Assembly (NCBI GenBank): GCA_964473285.1
Contig: CAYYOI010000058.1
Span: 1 to 8,486 of the forward strand
DNA: 8,486 nt
Direction: 5' to 3'
From: JBNJGT01 sp964473285
Lineage (GTDB): Archaea; Nanobdellota; Nanobdellia; Woesearchaeales; JACJVW01
Shown here piece after piece: positions 6,259 to 8,486 of this stretch. Under the pieces are notes generated by a model. That model worked only from the letters and a program-made list of their open reading frames with translations. It searched no databases and was not told the DNA's origin. Within the stretch, counting starts at the first letter, position 1. Each line of letters opens with the position of its first letter. A program made the position numbers and the translations under genes.

Positions 6259-7331
6259 GAGCCGCACTTATAAGTTTGGGAAGCGTAAGCTCGCGTTGGA
6301 CACACAATGCGATGAACAAATATTTTGATCATGTAGATCATCTTAATATAAAAAAGATACAGATAAGTCTGGGGACAAAGACTCCTACTGTGCTTTATGA
6401 AGGGAAACCAGTTGAGCAGTATGACTGTATCTATGCGAAAGGGTCTTTTCGGTATTCTGATGTATTGGGGGCTTTGCGTAACATATACAGGGACTCAGCT
6501 TACATGCCAATCAGTTCTACTGCATTTGCTGTGGGTCATGATAAGGTTCTTTCACAGATAGAGATGCAAAGATACAGCATACCAATGCCTGTAACCTATC
6601 TTTCAAGTAGTGTGAAGGCTGCAAAAGAGATTCTTGAGCAAATAACTTATCCTATTATAATGAAGTTACCAAAAGGAACACAAGGAAAAGGAGTGATGTT
6701 TGCTGAATCATATGCTAGTGCATCATCATTGCTTGATACCCTTACTGCTTTGCGGCAGCCTTTCCTGATCCAGGAGTTCGTTGATACAAGCGGCGAAGAT
6801 ATAAGGGCAATTGTTGTGGGTGATAAGGTGGTTGCAGCCATGAGGAGGGTTGCAAAAGAAAATGAGAGCAGGGCAAATGTACATGCTGGAGGAACCACCC
6901 AGCCTTGTATACTTGATACTAACACTCAAAAGATTGCTGTGAATGCAGCAAAGGCTATAGGTGCGGAGATCTGCGGGGTTGATATTCTTGAGAGCGCGAA
7001 AGGGCCAGTTGTAATCGAAGTTAATCTTTCTCCGGGGTTGCAAGGTGTAACGAATTGCACTAATGTTGATGTAAGTGATCACATAGCAAAATATCTTTAT
7101 GAACGTACAAAACAAAAAATAGAAGGGAGTAAAAAACAGCAGGCTGATCATATCCTTCAGGATGCTGGTATCTCAGAACCCGAGACAGGAAAAGAGATAA
7201 TCACAAATCTTGATCTTCGAAACAATAAGATCCTTTTACCAGAATTATACACGAAGATAACTCATTTCAATGAGGAAGATGAGGTAATCATTTCTGTGAA
7301 GAAAGGGCATCTCGAGATAAAAGGCCTTTAA
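6255..7331 (+). CDS. rimK: RimK-family ATP-grasp amino-acid ligase with C-terminal AbrB-like domain
   Basis: A 358-residue ATP-grasp enzyme. Bacterial RimK adds glutamates to ribosomal protein S6; archaeal relatives add glutamate or other amino acids to cofactors and carrier proteins, so the substrate is open. Residues 1-115 form the N-terminal ATP-grasp subdomain. IIMKLPKGTQGKGV (~134-147) is the nucleotide-binding Lys and glycine loop. QEFVDTSGEDIRAIVVG (~173) and the RANVHAGG block match the RimK core. GVDIL and VIEVNLSPGLQG carry the Mg-binding Asp, Glu and Asn. Most RimK proteins end near residue 300. Here ~60 residues follow; the last ~45 (NKILLPELY, then EEDEVIISVKKGHLEI) look like an AbrB/SpoVT swapped-hairpin DNA-binding domain. 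It starts inside the protease stop codon (ATGA) with no clear ribosome binding site, implying translational coupling. Confidence 0.88.
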   Translation: MRAALISLGSVSSRWTHNAMNKYFDHVDHLNIKKIQISLGTKTPTVLYEGKPVEQYDCIYAKGSFRYSDVLGALRNIYRDSAYMPISSTAFAVGHDKVLSQIEMQRYSIPMPVTYLSSSVKAAKEILEQITYPIIMKLPKGTQGKGVMFAESYASASSLLDTLTALRQPFLIQEFVDTSGEDIRAIVVGDKVVAAMRRVAKENESRANVHAGGTTQPCILDTNTQKIAVNAAKAIGAEICGVDILESAKGPVVIEVNLSPGLQGVTNCTNVDVSDHIAKYLYERTKQKIEGSKKQQADHILQDAGISEPETGKEIITNLDLRNNKILLPELYTKITHFNEEDEVIISVKKGHLEIKGL

Positions 7332-8167
7332 GACCTGTAATCTGCTGCGCTTCCATTTTCAGCTCTATCCATCATGAGTTCTGTTTGGATATGGATATCC
7401 AGGCGCAGTTCTTTCTTTTCTGGCCTGACCATGATGCATTGGAATCCATTTGGTTTTGGGACTGCGATGTAATCATAAAACTGATCAATATCGCATACAT
7501 TTGAGTTGATAAGATCAAGAAGCTTGTAACAATCCTCTATCTTTTTGGTGACAAATTTTATTCCGTTTATATCGTGGATATTCTGAATATTTACCAGCGG
7601 GTCTCTTTGTATCTTTGAGTAGGCGCTTTCAATTGTCTTATGTCTCTTTTTGATCCTAAAGTCAATCCCTTCAGAACTTGCCAGTTCCTGTAGAGGTTCC
7701 ACGAGAAAGTCAAGGTCAAAAGATTCTTCCCTTATAAGGCGTTCAAGTGCCTCGTATGTCTCAGGATCATTTTCCATAATCTCTTCTTTGGAATATGTCT
7801 TTTTCGGAGGCAAACCCCCTCCTATTTTTGCCTTGTTATGGTTATAAATCTTTGGGAAATCAGTCGCACAGTACACGTCGGACTTAAGATAATCTGGTAT
7901 GAATAGCTCTAGGTCTCTTATGGCTCGATGATATATCTTACCAGATTCAAAGTATTTGCAAAAGTAGGTAGTGGGTTCTTCCTGGTGGACGAGATAGCCT
8001 TTATCTTTTCTTTCCACTTCATCAGCTTTATACAGAAGAAGGTCATAGTGATAGGTTCCTTTTATTATGCCTATGACTTTATTGTCCAATGAATCACAGG
8101 TATGAAAATTATGTGGAAGGCTTTTCCTATCATTATATAGGTGTGACTTCTCTTTCCAATTTTCCAT
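7328..8167 (-). CDS. RelA/SpoT synthetase-domain protein with unknown N-terminal region
   Basis: A 279-residue protein; residues ~160-279 follow the RelA/SpoT nucleotide-pyrophosphate synthetase domain. IKKRHKTIESAYSKI (172-186) aligns without gaps to the R-x-K ATP-binding helix, with R175, K177, S181 and K185 kept. D199 in IHDINGIKFV fits the Mg-binding Asp. DYIAVPKPNGFQ and AENGSAAD match later blocks. Key synthetase positions differ: Phe242 for the GDP-stacking Tyr, Met246 for the His of NGYQSIH, Asp257 for the catalytic Glu, and His259/Gln261 in place of QxR. (p)ppGpp synthesis may be altered or lost. Residues 1-145 have no recognised domain and no HD hydrolase motif. The chain ends soon after the synthetase fold, with no regulatory TGS/ACT domains. 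The gene is downstream of tRNA-Glu and eL41 on the same strand. A TATA-like TTAAAAA centred near 8193 fits a leaderless start at 8167. Confidence 0.8.
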   Translation of the reverse strand: MENWKEKSHLYNDRKSLPHNFHTCDSLDNKVIGIIKGTYHYDLLLYKADEVERKDKGYLVHQEEPTTYFCKYFESGKIYHRAIRDLELFIPDYLKSDVYCATDFPKIYNHNKAKIGGGLPPKKTYSKEEIMENDPETYEALERLIREESFDLDFLVEPLQELASSEGIDFRIKKRHKTIESAYSKIQRDPLVNIQNIHDINGIKFVTKKIEDCYKLLDLINSNVCDIDQFYDYIAVPKPNGFQCIMVRPEKKELRLDIHIQTELMMDRAENGSAADYRS

Positions 8168-8189
8168 CTATATGGAGAATTAATTGGGC

Positions 8190-8196
8190 TTTTTAA
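8190..8196 (-). promoter_or_regulatory. TATA-like element before the RelA/SpoT-like gene
   Basis: TTAAAAA on the minus strand, overlapping the eL41 stop codon and centred about 26 bp before ATG 8167. It allows an independent leaderless transcript alongside any read-through from the tRNA-Glu/eL41 unit. Confidence 0.4.
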
Positions 8197-8294
8197 TTAT
8201 TTGCCCTTCTACGCTTTTCTTTTTTCATGCGCTTTCGCTGCCATTTCCAGCGCATTTGCCCTTTCTTCTTCCACCGTCGTGAACTTCGTTTCAT
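8193..8294 (-). CDS. rpl41e: Ribosomal protein eL41 (33 residues)
   Basis: A 33-residue, extremely basic ORF: a MKRSSRRWKKKGQ leader followed by MRWKWQRKRMKKEKRRRANN. The second part aligns with eL41 (eukaryotic form MRAKWRKKRMRR...), keeping M-R, K-W, K-R-M and the closing Arg/Lys run. The Trp-Lys-Lys-Lys-Gly leader is, as I recall, also present in archaeal members. eL41 is a single helix buried in the ribosome at the subunit interface. The ATG at 8294 is preferred because GGAGCGAT (8306-8299) is a good Shine-Dalgarno with suitable spacing; ATG 8255 would give a 20-residue form without one. The ribosome binding site begins 4 bases after the mature tRNA-Glu end, and no TATA box fits in between, so it must ride on the tRNA-Glu transcript. 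Its small size makes it easy to miss in annotation. Confidence 0.82.
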   Translation of the reverse strand: MKRSSRRWKKKGQMRWKWQRKRMKKEKRRRANN

Positions 8295-8309
8295 AAATAT
8301 CGCTCCGTA

Positions 8310-8384
8310 TGCCCCGAACGGGATTCGAACCCGTGTCCTCGCCTCGAAAGGGCGAGATGATTGGCCGGACTACACTATCGGGGC
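8310..8384 (-). tRNA. tRNA-Glu (anticodon UUC)
   Basis: A 75-nt tRNA including the discriminator. Acceptor strands GCCCCGA and TCGGGGC pair fully. The D-arm GTGTAGTCCGGCCAATCAT is the familiar archaeal Glu/Asp type. Anticodon stem TCGCC/GGCGA encloses loop CTTTCGA, giving TTC at 34-36, which reads GAA (and GAG by wobble). T-stem ACGGG/CCCGT encloses TTCGAAT. The discriminator is A; no CCA is encoded and no intron is visible. The eL41 ribosome binding site starts 4 bases downstream, so the two are probably transcribed together. Confidence 0.95.
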
Positions 8385-8410
8385 GGCTTCTATATGTGAA
8401 TAAGCTCCCC

Positions 8411-8418
8411 TTTTTAAA
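8411..8418 (-). promoter_or_regulatory. TATA box for tRNA-Glu/eL41
   Basis: Read on the minus strand this is TTTAAAAA, centred about 30 bp before the mature tRNA-Glu 5' end, giving a start a few bases upstream of the tRNA. Confidence 0.55.
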
Positions 8419-8433
8419 GCTTCCCCTTTCCGC

Positions 8434-8480
8434 AGTATCTCCGATACTTAAAAAGAAAATGGTGCTGCCTTGCAGGAGGA
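8434..8480 (+). promoter_or_regulatory. Promoter and possible ribosome binding site of a gene starting at or past the right edge
   Basis: AGTATC-TCC-GATACT (8434-8448) is an inverted repeat that ends on a plus-strand TATA-like CTTAAAAAG (8447-8455). GGAGGA at 8475-8480 is a strong Shine-Dalgarno sequence. No convincing start follows it inside the window; an ATG at 8459 opens a frame that runs off the edge but has no ribosome binding site. The arrangement suggests a plus-strand gene beginning just beyond the window, divergent from tRNA-Glu. Confidence 0.35.
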
Positions 8481-8486
8481 TAACAA

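Noticed and set aside
5850..6341. Open frames of 163 and 116 codons antisense to the protease gene
   Set aside because: The plus frame has DTGA and GQNIL family motifs, promoter spacing and an ATGA junction; the minus frames have no recognisable motif.

Overview
The window looks archaeal, probably from a DPANN-type genome (Woesearchaeota/Pacearchaeota-like); the phylum is an inference. The archaeal signs are direct. Most genes have a TATA box (TTTATAAA, TTTAAATA, ATTTAAAT) centred 26-27 bp before the A of the start codon and no Shine-Dalgarno, which is the leaderless pattern. A tiny Arg/Lys/Trp-rich ORF matches ribosomal protein eL41, which is confined to archaea and eukaryotes. The glucose-6-phosphate isomerase is the compact ~400-residue form seen in some archaea. 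The DNA is AT-rich, and no mobile element or CRISPR array is visible.

Layout, left to right. A YkgJ-like cysteine-cluster protein (minus) diverges from glucose-6-phosphate isomerase (plus). Next on plus is a very large CheW-domain protein with a ~360-residue Ser/Glu/Asp-rich tail and a ~235-residue coiled coil. It runs tail-to-tail into a HAD-family phosphatase (minus), the two overlapping by 11 bp. A ~207-bp gap then holds a hairpin with a T-run downstream of tRNA-Ser(UGA) and a direct repeat of that tRNA's 3' end, which could be an attachment-site scar. An Lrp/AsnC-type regulator (minus), with a near-perfect AT palindrome over its TATA box, diverges from a two-gene unit: a RimB-like retropepsin-fold protease and a RimK-like ATP-grasp ligase joined by an ATGA overlap. 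The RimK ends in what looks like an AbrB-type swapped-hairpin domain. The ligase converges on a minus-strand cluster, read in the order tRNA-Glu(UUC), eL41, RelA/SpoT-like synthetase-domain protein. The convergent pair share one TTAA for their two stop codons.

Functional themes. The right half is about translation and its control: two tRNAs, a ribosomal protein, a RelA/SpoT-fold protein (unusual in archaea) and an amino-acid ligase paired with a protease. The left half has central sugar metabolism and a possible signalling scaffold. The points most worth following are the tRNA-Glu/eL41/RSH-like cluster, the divergent active site of the RSH-like protein, the RimK-AbrB fusion, the CheW scaffold, and the duplicated tRNA-Ser 3' end.
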